From positions 1 to 59,606 of the IMG/VR virus record IMGVR_UViG_3300008262_000074: 59,606 nt of DNA. The stretch is one strand, 5' to 3'. The notes below the pieces were generated by a model. It did not search any database and was not told where the DNA came from. It worked only from the letters and a program-made list of their open reading frames with translations. Source of the DNA: a virus. Shown in pieces: positions 27,099 to 36,042 of the stretch (the first letter of the stretch is position 1; every line of letters begins with the position of its first letter). The translations under genes and the position numbers were made by a program.

Positions 27099-27811
27099 TG
27101 GCAAGACAGAAAAAAGATCGCAACTACTATGGTGTAGACCAGGAAAAAGCGGTGATCATGTTTCTGGAAGCTAAAACGGTTGGTGAAAGAGAAAAAATTT
27201 ATAGAGAATACTTACAAGAACCTATCAATACCATGATAGAAAGTATTATCAGAACTTATAAATTATATAGACAATCATACGAATTCCACGATTTACATGC
27301 TGACACGCTGTCATTCTTGATGACAAAATTTGATAAATTTAAACCTGAAAAGGGTAAAAGATCATTTTCGTACTTCGGTACAATATGTAAAAATTACCTT
27401 TTTGGTGAAATGGTCAAAGAATATAAGAAAAATACATCTATCGTTGACATTGATCAATCAGAGGGTGATATTTTAAAAAGAGATGAATTATTATATCGTA
27501 TTGATAATGAAGATCTTGACCTAACACTTTTTATTGAAACTTTAGCCAGCAATATAAAAGATGAATTGAAATCGGATGATTTAAGTGAGAACGAATTTAA
27601 AGTCGGCCATTCACTGGTTAAAATACTTGAGGAGTGGCGTGAGCTATTTTCACAAGTTAATGACGGTAAAAACTCACCAAAATTCAATAAAAACCTAATA
27701 TTATTATACATTCGTAATATGACTGGCCTAAATACTAAGGAAATTAGGAACAGTATGAAAAGATTTAAGTCATTATACCGTATTTTTAAGGATAATTATT
27801 TAGATGGTTGA
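27098..27811 (+). CDS. gp55: Late-transcription sigma factor (T4 gp55-like)
   Basis: 237 residues. Residues about 62-112 match sigma region 2 as kept in gp55-like phage factors: YEFHDLHADTLSFLMTKFDK, FKPEKGKRSFSYFGTICKNY, a core-binding and promoter-melting helix pair. The C-terminal half is divergent, with a final basic helix (RNSMKRFKSLYRIFK). In T4, gp55 directs host RNA polymerase to the late element TATAAATA together with gp33 and the gp45 clamp; neither partner is evident in this window. The matching DNA element here is probably TATTTATA. It is translationally coupled to the glycosyltransferase before it. Confidence 0.8.
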   Translation: MARQKKDRNYYGVDQEKAVIMFLEAKTVGEREKIYREYLQEPINTMIESIIRTYKLYRQSYEFHDLHADTLSFLMTKFDKFKPEKGKRSFSYFGTICKNYLFGEMVKEYKKNTSIVDIDQSEGDILKRDELLYRIDNEDLDLTLFIETLASNIKDELKSDDLSENEFKVGHSLVKILEEWRELFSQVNDGKNSPKFNKNLILLYIRNMTGLNTKEIRNSMKRFKSLYRIFKDNYLDG

Positions 27812-27819
27812 TATTTATA
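27812..27819 (+). promoter_or_regulatory. Candidate late promoter element TATTTATA
   Basis: TATTTATA 16 nt before the 128-residue gene, directly after the late sigma factor gene. Confidence 0.55.
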
Positions 27820-27835
27820 TGAAATAACATTTATT

Positions 27836-28222
27836 ATGGTACCAAAAAAGAAAAAAGTTGACGTTTCAGAGGATAGCATGAAAGAGCTCATGCAAGAGAC
27901 TTATAATGAAATTGTTGACGAAAGAAATAGAGCCTTAACAGCTTACAAAAAGTTTACAAAGGATATCAATGAAAATTCTGATATTGCTTTAGTTGGTAAA
28001 ATTACGAATGATTTATTAAAAATAATCGATTCATCAATTGAAAAAAAACTAAGGTTAATCAAAATCCAAGGTGACATACTTTATAAATCTGGTAAACCAT
28101 CCGATGCCGCTGGTGTTGGAAATATGACAATTACCGATGAGGATAGGAAATGGGCTGAGGATTTTATCAAAAAACAAGCAACTACAAGTGAATCGGATAC
28201 GAACGAAAAAGAGTATGAATAA
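27836..28222 (+). CDS. Hypothetical helical protein, possible small terminase (gp16-like)
   Basis: 128 residues, almost entirely helical: EDSMKELMQETYNEIVDERN, ALTAYKKFTKDINENSDIAL, then a long helix ending KLRLIKIQGDIL. A central helical hairpin of this kind is what T4 gp16 uses to form its ring, and no other small terminase candidate is visible. The terminase large subunit is 8 kb away, and the sequence itself is not diagnostic. Two bases separate it from the next gene. Confidence 0.35.
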   Translation: MVPKKKKVDVSEDSMKELMQETYNEIVDERNRALTAYKKFTKDINENSDIALVGKITNDLLKIIDSSIEKKLRLIKIQGDILYKSGKPSDAAGVGNMTITDEDRKWAEDFIKKQATTSESDTNEKEYE

Positions 28223-28224
28223 TA

Positions 28225-30129
28225 ATGGGTTCACAAAGCGAAATATTCTCAAGATATAGATCATTAGTGGTTTCTAATAAACAGAAACCATACGCTACCG
28301 ATGCGCAAAAAAAATTAGATAAATTAGAATTTGTTGATTTTTTAATTGAACTAATCAAATCAACCAGGGGTCAAAAAGAATTTAAAAGTTTAATTCTAAA
28401 AGGTAGTTTATCCCAATTAAAAAAATTTGATGAAATCAACAAGGTTATTGTTGATAGTTTTATAGCAGCATTTGGTTGTGACAGTAATTTAATTATACCG
28501 CAAAAATATACAACATTAGCGGTTGGTGGTATAGAAATAACCAAACAAGAAATTGATTCTTTTGGTTTATTAAATATTGATCCTGACACAAAAACAGGTA
28601 AATTAATGTATGAGGGTAATGATATTACCAAACATGCAAATTACTTTTTCAGTAAAGCACAAAATGCTATAAGTGACGCACCTTTAGTTTTAAAAAAGGG
28701 TAGTAGGGTTTTATTCACACTATACGCAAAAGATTCATCAACGTTTGTTTTTAAATTTGGTGAATTTTACTCTAAAAAACAATTTTCAATTTTTTTAGAA
28801 GATTATTTATCCGTTGCAACACCAGTTTTTAATTTCCCTAATTTTATGGCCATATTAATGGACATATTAACTGGTTCATTATCAGTTAAAGCTAAACTAA
28901 ATAAAAAAATAATAGTTAAACAAAGTGCTTTAATTAAAGGTTTAAAAAAAATGTTTGGGTTCTGTAATGAGGATGATAATGAAAATCCTGATTCCTCAAA
29001 CAAATCTTTTTTAGATAAAGAGTTTAATCCAGCTGACGCACAAAAAAATGGCGAAGATGGCGGTGTTTTAAATAATGACGCTGATTTTGATAACGTATTT
29101 AACTTTAATAAAAAGGAGTTAGACGATATAGAGAATACTGGTAATCTTAGAGCCAATGGGTTTTTAAGATTTTCATCTTGTGGTAATCTTGATATTGCTA
29201 TAAACCCAGATGACATTATAAACTCATTAGAGGAGTTATTTAATAATAGTCAGGGTAATAAACTATTATTTCCTGATGAAAACCCACAAAATGTTGTACC
29301 GCAAGAAAATAATCCTTTAATTGATAACTCAAAAAAAATACCAAATTTAGATCAAGCATCCGATGTTTTGGACAAAGCTTTAAAAAATGGTATCAATGAT
29401 GTTGTTAATTCTGGTGAAATAGGTGCGTCACTTAATTTACCTAATATAAATGCCGAGATTCAATTAAATATATTAAAAGCAATACCATATGCGTTAATGC
29501 AAATGATTGCAACACCTAAATTACTGCTGGTGCCTAAACTATTTTTAGTTTTAAAAGGTGATAACACGAAAAAAACACCAGAAGAAATGATTTCTTTTAT
29601 AAAACCATTAATTAAAAAAATTGGTAGCTTTATAACAGATTTATTAATTAAGAATATATTTAATTTAATAAAAAAGGATTTAATTGGTTTAGCTAAAAAA
29701 ATCAGCGCTGATTTCTTAAAACAAAGAGGTCTTGATTATATATCATCACTAAAAAGTTTATTATCATTATTAAAAGCTTTAAAAGGTTTTAAAGTTGGTG
29801 GTTGCCAATCAATAATAGAACAAATACTTCGTTTGTTAAAATTATTAAATGTGGCACCAATGCCACCAATGCCACCACCATTGGTATTATTGGGTGGTGC
29901 ACTAAAACCTGGTTTAAATCAAATTGCTATGATTAATGATCTTAAATCTAATTTAAGTGAAAAAGGTATTGAAACAGCCGCAACTTTTCCAGACGGAACA
30001 CCAAACCATCTTATGATTGCTTTGGAAGAAAGTATGAAAGTTATGATTGGACATATAAAAACAAACGCAAAAATTGAAGTAACTACAGTTGGTGCTGGTT
30101 TTACAACAGGATTCGGACAAATACAGTAA
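28225..30129 (+). CDS. Large structural protein, baseplate or tail-interior candidate
   Basis: 634 residues, unrecognised. Residues 1-255 are mixed alpha/beta; 255-395 are Asn/Asp-rich and probably disordered; 410-575 hold hydrophobic helices (around LNILKAIPYALMQMIATPKL and KKIGSFITDLLIKNIF) and a Pro-rich stretch of Met-Pro-Pro repeats near 555-565. The end is a glycine-rich tail. The hydrophobic helices could suit a tape-measure or hub protein. Placement in the late unit with the OB-fold protein downstream favours baseplate. Confidence 0.45.
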   Translation: MGSQSEIFSRYRSLVVSNKQKPYATDAQKKLDKLEFVDFLIELIKSTRGQKEFKSLILKGSLSQLKKFDEINKVIVDSFIAAFGCDSNLIIPQKYTTLAVGGIEITKQEIDSFGLLNIDPDTKTGKLMYEGNDITKHANYFFSKAQNAISDAPLVLKKGSRVLFTLYAKDSSTFVFKFGEFYSKKQFSIFLEDYLSVATPVFNFPNFMAILMDILTGSLSVKAKLNKKIIVKQSALIKGLKKMFGFCNEDDNENPDSSNKSFLDKEFNPADAQKNGEDGGVLNNDADFDNVFNFNKKELDDIENTGNLRANGFLRFSSCGNLDIAINPDDIINSLEELFNNSQGNKLLFPDENPQNVVPQENNPLIDNSKKIPNLDQASDVLDKALKNGINDVVNSGEIGASLNLPNINAEIQLNILKAIPYALMQMIATPKLLLVPKLFLVLKGDNTKKTPEEMISFIKPLIKKIGSFITDLLIKNIFNLIKKDLIGLAKKISADFLKQRGLDYISSLKSLLSLLKALKGFKVGGCQSIIEQILRLLKLLNVAPMPPMPPPLVLLGGALKPGLNQIAMINDLKSNLSEKGIETAATFPDGTPNHLMIALEESMKVMIGHIKTNAKIEVTTVGAGFTTGFGQIQ

Positions 30130-30132
30130 TAT

Positions 30133-30351
30133 ATGAATAACCCAAAACTAAAAGAAATTTTTGAAAACGTTGATAAAAAATCAAATAAAGATTTAGCAAC
30201 ATTATTAGTTGCCTTAAAAAATGATTTTGAGGACGTTAAAGAAACTGTTTTAAAATTAACAGCAACCATGGAAGAACTTGAGATTACATATGACAAAGTT
30301 TACAATGAATTAAAACAAAGATTAAAATTCGAAGATAAAAATGAAGGGTGA
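30133..30351 (+). CDS. Small coiled-coil protein
   Basis: 72 residues, helical throughout with heptad-like spacing (LATLLVALKNDFEDVKETVL, then LTATMEELEITYDKVYNELK). Overlaps the next gene by 11 bases. Perhaps a small assembly chaperone or baseplate clip; function unknown. Confidence 0.5.
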   Translation: MNNPKLKEIFENVDKKSNKDLATLLVALKNDFEDVKETVLKLTATMEELEITYDKVYNELKQRLKFEDKNEG

Positions 30352-32014
30352 ATTTAGTTTAGGTATTTGTTTTAACAACAACGATCCATTGAATCATGGT
30401 AGAATTCTTGTGGCTCCGTATGAAGAATACAAGGGGCAAGTCTCGTACACGTCTATTGAGAATGCTATTGATCGTTTAAACATAGGGTCAACCAAATATA
30501 CAAAATGGTCCGATAGGGGTTCAGCTAACAATAAAACAGCCGATCCTTATATCGCCACCCCATTTTTACCTAACCAAATATCAGTAATACCAAAACCTGG
30601 TCAAGTTGTTAGATTAATTAAATACGATGACGGTACTTTAAATTATATTGGGCCAGTAACGCAAAACCCAGTAACATTAAACACAACTTATTTCGAAGAA
30701 AATAGTAGACGAAAATTCCCAGTATCGGATGACATATCAAATAGTGTCAATGACGCTGTTTTTTCTGGTTACAATAATGAACAACTTTCTTTAGGTAACA
30801 ATAGAATTTTATTAAGGTTAGACCATTTATCAAATCGTTCTAGAAAAAAAACTTACCCAATATTTCAAATATCAAAATTTACAAAAACCATAAACTATTC
30901 TGTTAAAGATGTTACTGAAACTGTTAAACCAGACGTTTTTTTGGATTATATAGTAGAAATAACCTTTGATTATAAAAGAAAAGATGATTTTAATAGTAAA
31001 AACATTGTTTGTAGTATTAATTTATACAATACTTTAGAAATTGTAACTAGTAAGCAAAGTAATCAATCGACAGTTGTTAGAGGTTTAATGAAAAAAGATT
31101 ATAACAGATTCCAAGATTACACATCAGGTTTAAATTATAACCAATATACTGTTAGTCATACATTAGAATTCAATGATATCGAATCAATGGATAAAGCTAT
31201 CGAAGATATAATATCTTCGTACAAGACAAAAAAAATTAAATATTACAACCCACAATTAGTTGGTACTCAAAAAATTGAAACCGCAGCTAATACAATTGTT
31301 TTAAGTAATAGAATACCATCTAAAGCCAATAATTCTGGTGCTAATCACGACACACCAGATGAGGTTGCTGATTTAAAAAACTTTGTTATTAGAATAAACC
31401 CAACGAGCAGGGATTTATACACTAATCCAAGCGCTGACTTACAGAATAAACTTAACATACCAGCAACTCAGCCAGTTGATACAACATCATTGAATTATAT
31501 TAGGTTTAATGAATTTAACAATTTTATACGTAAAATTAAAAAATATAACAATGAAAGATTTTTGGGTGATCAGGAACTACAAACACCTATTACAACAACA
31601 AGCAAAAAAACTCAACAAAATTTAAATGATAAAGAAGTTACTGTAAATGTTAACTATTCCGATAAATTTTTGTTTTTAAGCAGTATTAACTCAGTAGATT
31701 ATCTTGAAAATGCCAGGGAAGGGATGAGTAATGAAACCGTTTCAAAATTTTTATCAAATTTAACTGTAGATGATTCAGGTAGAAGTTACCAAACATATGG
31801 CTTCATTAGGGGAGAAAAAGTTCTCGAGCTTTTAGACCAGATACTGTCTATTTTCTTGTCTCACGGACATTCTATTGGGCAATCTGAGGGTTCTTTAAGT
31901 AAAAACGCTGTTGAATTAATCAAAAATTTGAGGGGTGATATTGCTCAAGAAATAAACGGAAATACAACAAATTCAACAACAAAGATAATTAATCATAACT
32001 TACGTCTTAATTAA
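30341..32014 (+). CDS. Baseplate protein with gp5-like OB fold
   Basis: 557 residues. The N-terminal 110 residues follow the OB-fold start of phage spike/hub proteins: LNHGRILVAPYEEYKGQ, then TPFLPNQISVIPKPGQVVRL and YIGPVTQNP. In T4 gp5 this domain seats the spike on the hub. The remainder is beta-rich and ends with a helix (SLSKNAVELIKNLRGDIAQE). No lysozyme motif is seen. It precedes a second beta-rich virion protein. The family call for the first domain is moderate; the rest is unassigned. Confidence 0.5.
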   Translation: MKGEFSLGICFNNNDPLNHGRILVAPYEEYKGQVSYTSIENAIDRLNIGSTKYTKWSDRGSANNKTADPYIATPFLPNQISVIPKPGQVVRLIKYDDGTLNYIGPVTQNPVTLNTTYFEENSRRKFPVSDDISNSVNDAVFSGYNNEQLSLGNNRILLRLDHLSNRSRKKTYPIFQISKFTKTINYSVKDVTETVKPDVFLDYIVEITFDYKRKDDFNSKNIVCSINLYNTLEIVTSKQSNQSTVVRGLMKKDYNRFQDYTSGLNYNQYTVSHTLEFNDIESMDKAIEDIISSYKTKKIKYYNPQLVGTQKIETAANTIVLSNRIPSKANNSGANHDTPDEVADLKNFVIRINPTSRDLYTNPSADLQNKLNIPATQPVDTTSLNYIRFNEFNNFIRKIKKYNNERFLGDQELQTPITTTSKKTQQNLNDKEVTVNVNYSDKFLFLSSINSVDYLENAREGMSNETVSKFLSNLTVDDSGRSYQTYGFIRGEKVLELLDQILSIFLSHGHSIGQSEGSLSKNAVELIKNLRGDIAQEINGNTTNSTTKIINHNLRLN

Positions 32015-32016
32015 AA

Positions 32017-32024
32017 TATTTATT
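32017..32024 (+). promoter_or_regulatory. Late-promoter-like TATTTATT abutting a start codon
   Basis: TATTTATT ends only 3 nt before the ATG at 32028. If it is a promoter, the message would be leaderless or start inside the gene; it may be a chance match. Confidence 0.25.
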
Positions 32025-32027
32025 ACT

Positions 32028-33401
32028 ATGGGCATATACAGAACATATTTTGATAAAAACAACACTATTGTTAGAGATAGTGATGTTAATACTGGCAGAA
32101 ACCAAGTGTCAGAGCTATATTTTGGTAATCTCATCAGTAGATTTTTGTTCTATTGCTCATTTGATGAGATTAGAAACCTTGTAAATTCTGGTGTTATAAA
32201 TCCAAGCGGTAATATAAAACATATCTTAACGATTAAAAATACAAGTAATTTTAATATTAAGGATATATTGAGTATCGATAATAATTTAATGTTTGGTGAT
32301 TATTTCAGACCAACCTCATTTGACCTTGAATTACACGGAGTCAACCAATTTTGGGATGAGGGTAATGGGTATGATTTTGCCACTGGAATTCAATCATTTC
32401 CACAAAATATTGAATATGTTTTAGGGCCATCAAACTGGACTAAAGCAACAAATACGACAAATTTTTCAACACCTGGTGTTGTCCCTAATAATTCAATACC
32501 AATTGCAACCCAACATTTGGATCTAGGTAATGAAGATATTAAAATGGACATAACCAATTTTGTTAATGCTATTATAACTGGAACCACAAATGGTACGCAC
32601 AATGGATTTTGTTTAAAATATTCAAACGCCATTGAATCTTTGACATTTCCAGATAGTAGAGTTTGTGCACTTGGTTTGTTCACAAGACACACACAAACCT
32701 TTTTTGAACCGTATATTGAAACAGTATATGATGATCATATTGATGATGAGAGAGTTACTTTTTATTTAGGTAAAGACAATAAAATTTTCTTTTACTCAGT
32801 AATTAATGGTAAGCTAGAAAATTTAGATCAATTACCAACATGCACAATTAATGGTACTGGATATACTGTCAACCAAAAAACAAAGGGTGTTTATTATGTA
32901 ACGGTTAATGGTGACGAATCAAATTTTGTGAGTTATACAGAGTATAATGACATTTGGAGTGATATTGTTTATAATGGTAATACTAGACCAGACGTAAAAT
33001 TAAGATTTGTTCCAATTGATGCTGATAAGTATTATAATTTTAACATAGATGCTTTGGATGATACGAGATATGGTTTATCTTTGAGCGGTATTAAAGTTGG
33101 TGAGGGTTTGCAACAAGGTGAACAAAGAAAGGTTAACATTCTTTTAAGAAAGCCTTACACCGTATCAGAATACTATGTAAGTAATAGTGTTTATTATAAA
33201 CTTTACGTTAAACAAGGGCCAGCTATTATTGATATTTTTGATTGGCAGCCAGCTAATAAAGCCTTAAATAATAACTATTTTACAATAGATACAACTTGGA
33301 TGGTACCACAAAGATATTTTGTTGACATCAAGATCGAAACCAACGGTGAAACAACATTACATAGTAATGAATTGCATTTTGACGTTGTAAATAAAGCTTA
33401 A
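32028..33401 (+). CDS. Beta-rich virion protein
   Basis: 457 residues, unrecognised. The start has FGNLISRFLFYCSFDEIRNL, then a long Asn/Thr/Asp-rich beta region (about 60-300), and a C-terminal domain (300-457) in which strands alternate with KVNILLRKPYTVSEYYV and YFVDIKIETNGETTLHS, an arrangement like an Ig-type or appendage domain. It lies 4 bases before the next gene. A tail or baseplate appendage role is likely from context. Confidence 0.5.
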   Translation: MGIYRTYFDKNNTIVRDSDVNTGRNQVSELYFGNLISRFLFYCSFDEIRNLVNSGVINPSGNIKHILTIKNTSNFNIKDILSIDNNLMFGDYFRPTSFDLELHGVNQFWDEGNGYDFATGIQSFPQNIEYVLGPSNWTKATNTTNFSTPGVVPNNSIPIATQHLDLGNEDIKMDITNFVNAIITGTTNGTHNGFCLKYSNAIESLTFPDSRVCALGLFTRHTQTFFEPYIETVYDDHIDDERVTFYLGKDNKIFFYSVINGKLENLDQLPTCTINGTGYTVNQKTKGVYYVTVNGDESNFVSYTEYNDIWSDIVYNGNTRPDVKLRFVPIDADKYYNFNIDALDDTRYGLSLSGIKVGEGLQQGEQRKVNILLRKPYTVSEYYVSNSVYYKLYVKQGPAIIDIFDWQPANKALNNNYFTIDTTWMVPQRYFVDIKIETNGETTLHSNELHFDVVNKA

Positions 33402-33405
33402 CAAC

Positions 33406-33810
33406 ATGTATTTAATTTATATAAACCCACTTAATAAGAATTTTAAAGGTCAATACACCTACGAGTTTATCTTTACAAAGCGTTTAGATAATGTCGAGTA
33501 TGGTGATGATTGGGATGTTCAACCAGCTTCAAGCGGAACACCAACACCACCAAGTGTTAGACAGATCGAATCAATTGGTATGTTAAAATCAGATGATATT
33601 GAATTGGATCTCGCAATGAATTCGGACACATTTTCAATGTATGACTGTGTTGAAGGTATTATCGCACTTGGTTGGGAATCAGAATCACCTGAAATCGAAG
33701 ATAGACTAGTGTTCAGATATGGGGAAACCATTGAATCGATAAAAGAAAAAATATATAGTAGAGATAAGCTACTAACAATAATAAATAAAGAAGAAATAGA
33801 TAAATTCTAA
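33406..33810 (+). CDS. Conserved-looking virion-cluster protein
   Basis: 134 residues: YTYEFIFTKRLDNVEYGDDW, then a Pro-rich turn, MLKSDDIELDLAMNSDTFSM and YDCVEGIIALGWE, followed by a Glu-rich helix. The sharp motifs suggest a conserved family in related T4-like phages, which I cannot name with confidence. Located between baseplate-type genes. Confidence 0.5.
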   Translation: MYLIYINPLNKNFKGQYTYEFIFTKRLDNVEYGDDWDVQPASSGTPTPPSVRQIESIGMLKSDDIELDLAMNSDTFSMYDCVEGIIALGWESESPEIEDRLVFRYGETIESIKEKIYSRDKLLTIINKEEIDKF

Positions 33811-33818
33811 CGGAAAAT

Positions 33819-34655
33819 ATGGAAACAAATAACAATGATGATGTAATGGGTAAAGCAGCTGCCTCAGCAATTGAAAACCCAGAGGGTATGGCGCAAAGTT
33901 TGGATAATTTAAAAAATACATTACAACAACTTGCGGATAAAGCTAAAGAAGTAAAAGCTACTGCTGGTGTACAAGATACAAACACTGGGGTACAAACAGA
34001 AGGTGAATCGGGAAGTCCTTGGACTGAAGAGGATACTATAGATGAGTTAATGTCTAAAGTTTTAGGTTATACCTATTACGACTCACCATGGAACCAAAGA
34101 AATAGATTAAAATCTAGCAGTGAAAGGTATAATATTAATGATGAATCTGGTAAGACAGTTAAAGCAAACGCTTCCGAAGAAGACGTTATTGAATACGCTA
34201 ACACCGTTTATCATTACGATATGGTTGATAACGATGGCGAGGAAATTAAAAGCTTTGAGGACGCTAAAAACGCTTTAGAGAATGAAGGTAGTTTTAAACT
34301 TGTTAATGTTAAAGACACTAAACAAATGAGTTTGTTCCCAGCAGAGAAAAAACAAGAAGTGGAAAAACCAAATACCGTTATTAGTAAAATGGACGATGCT
34401 TCATACCAACGCTTTCTTGATGGTATTAGTAATGCTTTTGTACGTAACAGAGTTAGTGAAGTGATTGAAATGTTAAAAGCTGGGGATAAAAAAGGTGCCT
34501 ACGTTAAATTAAGAAGTTTGGTTGATTCATTAAAAGAATCAAAAGAAAATTTGGTTAATTCAGAAACATTTCGTATTATTGCAGAGTCAGAAAGACCAAA
34601 ATTGACAAAATCAGATATTTTGGAATTTGTTAAACAACGTAAAAATACACTATAA
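33819..34655 (+). CDS. Hypothetical protein, possible assembly factor
   Basis: 278 residues, acidic and helical. Residues 1-70 are low-complexity; the middle contains KVLGYTYYDSPWNQRNRLKS; residues about 165-172 read KQMSLFPAE, which contains a QMSLF stretch close to the consensus beta-clamp-binding motif QL(S/D)LF. If real, this would link the protein to the phage sliding clamp. The C-terminal third is a helical bundle ending in a basic tail. No family recognised. Confidence 0.5.
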   Translation: METNNNDDVMGKAAASAIENPEGMAQSLDNLKNTLQQLADKAKEVKATAGVQDTNTGVQTEGESGSPWTEEDTIDELMSKVLGYTYYDSPWNQRNRLKSSSERYNINDESGKTVKANASEEDVIEYANTVYHYDMVDNDGEEIKSFEDAKNALENEGSFKLVNVKDTKQMSLFPAEKKQEVEKPNTVISKMDDASYQRFLDGISNAFVRNRVSEVIEMLKAGDKKGAYVKLRSLVDSLKESKENLVNSETFRIIAESERPKLTKSDILEFVKQRKNTL

Positions 34656-34656
34656 A

Positions 34657-34788
34657 ATGAAAAATAATCAAATGCCACTACCGACAGAAACGCCTGTTGA
34701 AACACCAGTAAAAACACCTAACCCAGTTAAGGACCCGTCAAAAATTGACATACCAAAACCAAAAGCTGATCCGAAACCAAAAGCATAA
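34657..34788 (+). CDS. Very small Pro/Lys-rich protein
   Basis: A 43-residue frame, MKNNQMPLPTETPVETPV..., with Pro at every second or third residue and a Lys-Pro tail. It starts one base after the preceding stop codon and fills the gap exactly before the next promoter, so it may be a real disordered protein; it could also be a fortuitous frame. Confidence 0.4.
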   Translation: MKNNQMPLPTETPVETPVKTPNPVKDPSKIDIPKPKADPKPKA

Positions 34789-34791
34789 AAA

Positions 34792-34823
34792 TTTGGTTAT
34801 TTAAAAAGTTTTACTTATATTTG
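34792..34823 (+). promoter_or_regulatory. Bacteroidota-type promoter
   Basis: TTTG (34792-34795), 20-bp spacer, TATATTTG (34816-34823). The G of TATATTTG is also the first base of the inverted repeat at 34823-34845. Confidence 0.7.
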
Positions 34824-34854
34824 CCTTGTTAATAATAAACAAGGCATTTTTTTT
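34823..34854 (+). terminator. Hairpin with U tract between promoter and start codon
   Basis: GCCTTGTT (34823-34830), 7-nt loop, AACAAGGC (34838-34845), then ATTTTTTTT directly before the ATG at 34855. It looks like an intrinsic terminator for read-through from upstream, but it overlaps the start region of the promoter just before it, so it could also act as an operator or attenuator. Confidence 0.6.
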
Positions 34855-35991
34855 ATGAGAAAATCAGGACTACAATTGGGTGATTACCCAAACTACATCG
34901 CTAAATCAACGGTTGATAAACTATCTAAGCGAACTCACCCATTGGCTAAAATGCCATACTATGACCAATCTACTCATCCAGAAACGTGGAGAGAAGAAGT
35001 TATTGCATCAGATCGTTATAAAGAATTGGTTGATTCTTATTGTAACACATTTGGTATGGACAAATCCCAGTTAAACCCAATGGATGTTATGATGTCCGCT
35101 GGCTCAGCTAATTATATTGCTGTTAGTAAAGAAAATGGTAAGAGACCAGCGCTTTGCAATTTAGCCGAAAAAATCATTAGAGATGAATGGTTTATTGGTA
35201 AAGATGAGGTTATTTTTGACCTTGAGATACTAGAACCAGGTAAAATTAAACTACCTGAAAACATGAGTATGGAATCACCTTTAAACGAAGAAGAGAAAGA
35301 GGAGATTGAAAATGAGATGGGTGATGAGGTTGTGAAAAGAAGAACAATTAATGCGCTTGCACAAGGTGCTTCATTAAGGGGTCATTACTTATTCCATTTA
35401 TATCGTACTGAAATTGAAGAAATTGTACCCGATATTACAAGCTATTACCAAAAAGCTTTAATTGCAAATGATTTATTTTATTACTTGATTAGTGACGAAA
35501 TGTTCCAAAAGCAAATTGAGGCTGACGATTCAAATAACGCTGGTTACGTTAAGCTTGACTTTAGCGGAGAAATACCTAAAATTATAGCAAAAGCGATTAA
35601 TTTGCCGATATTAATCCATGAAATGATAAAAGGTATTATCTCTTTGTTATCTGTAGCTGGTTTACCAGAAGAAGATGCGGATAAAGTGATTGAATATACT
35701 GATACTATCATTGCTGAATTGTGGGATATTCGTTTATTTCCTGTTGTATGGGCTAATTTTCACGCTTTAATTGATGACGAAGATTATGACATTAAAAAAT
35801 TAATCTTAATTGATCTCTTTAAACGAGATGCTGAAGATTTTATTGATTTTATGTCATTGTTGGAACATCGACCTGATTATGCAAGAAAAGAGATAAAAGA
35901 TATTGTTAAGGAAAAAAGAATGGAAATTATGGAATATAATTTTATTAAAGATGACCTTGATAATCTTGATTTAAGCGATTTAGGACTATAA
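34855..35991 (+). CDS. Hypothetical protein upstream of the terminase
   Basis: 378 residues, acidic and mostly helical. Notable segments: GKRPALCNLAEKIIRDEWFI, a Glu-rich insert (about 140-160), GASLRGHYLFHLYRTEIEEI, a hydrophobic stretch LPILIHEMIKGIISLLSVAG and an Asp-rich C-terminus. No family recognised. It has its own Bacteroidota-type promoter, and a late element lies between it and the terminase, so it may be expressed earlier than the packaging genes. Confidence 0.55.
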   Translation: MRKSGLQLGDYPNYIAKSTVDKLSKRTHPLAKMPYYDQSTHPETWREEVIASDRYKELVDSYCNTFGMDKSQLNPMDVMMSAGSANYIAVSKENGKRPALCNLAEKIIRDEWFIGKDEVIFDLEILEPGKIKLPENMSMESPLNEEEKEEIENEMGDEVVKRRTINALAQGASLRGHYLFHLYRTEIEEIVPDITSYYQKALIANDLFYYLISDEMFQKQIEADDSNNAGYVKLDFSGEIPKIIAKAINLPILIHEMIKGIISLLSVAGLPEEDADKVIEYTDTIIAELWDIRLFPVVWANFHALIDDEDYDIKKLILIDLFKRDAEDFIDFMSLLEHRPDYARKEIKDIVKEKRMEIMEYNFIKDDLDNLDLSDLGL

Positions 35992-35996
35992 TAAAC

Positions 35997-36004
35997 TATT
36001 TATA
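35997..36004 (+). promoter_or_regulatory. Candidate late promoter element TATTTATA
   Basis: TATTTATA 15 nt before the TTG start of the terminase gene. Confidence 0.55.
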
Positions 36005-36042
36005 TGGAAACAATAGGCCTTGGCAAAACAAATTACCGATAA
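36004..36042 (+). other. 12-codon upstream ORF overlapping the terminase start
   Basis: ATG at 36004 opens METIGLGKTNYR and stops at 36042, in a different frame from the terminase and overlapping its first codons. It may tune terminase translation, or may be chance. Confidence 0.25.
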
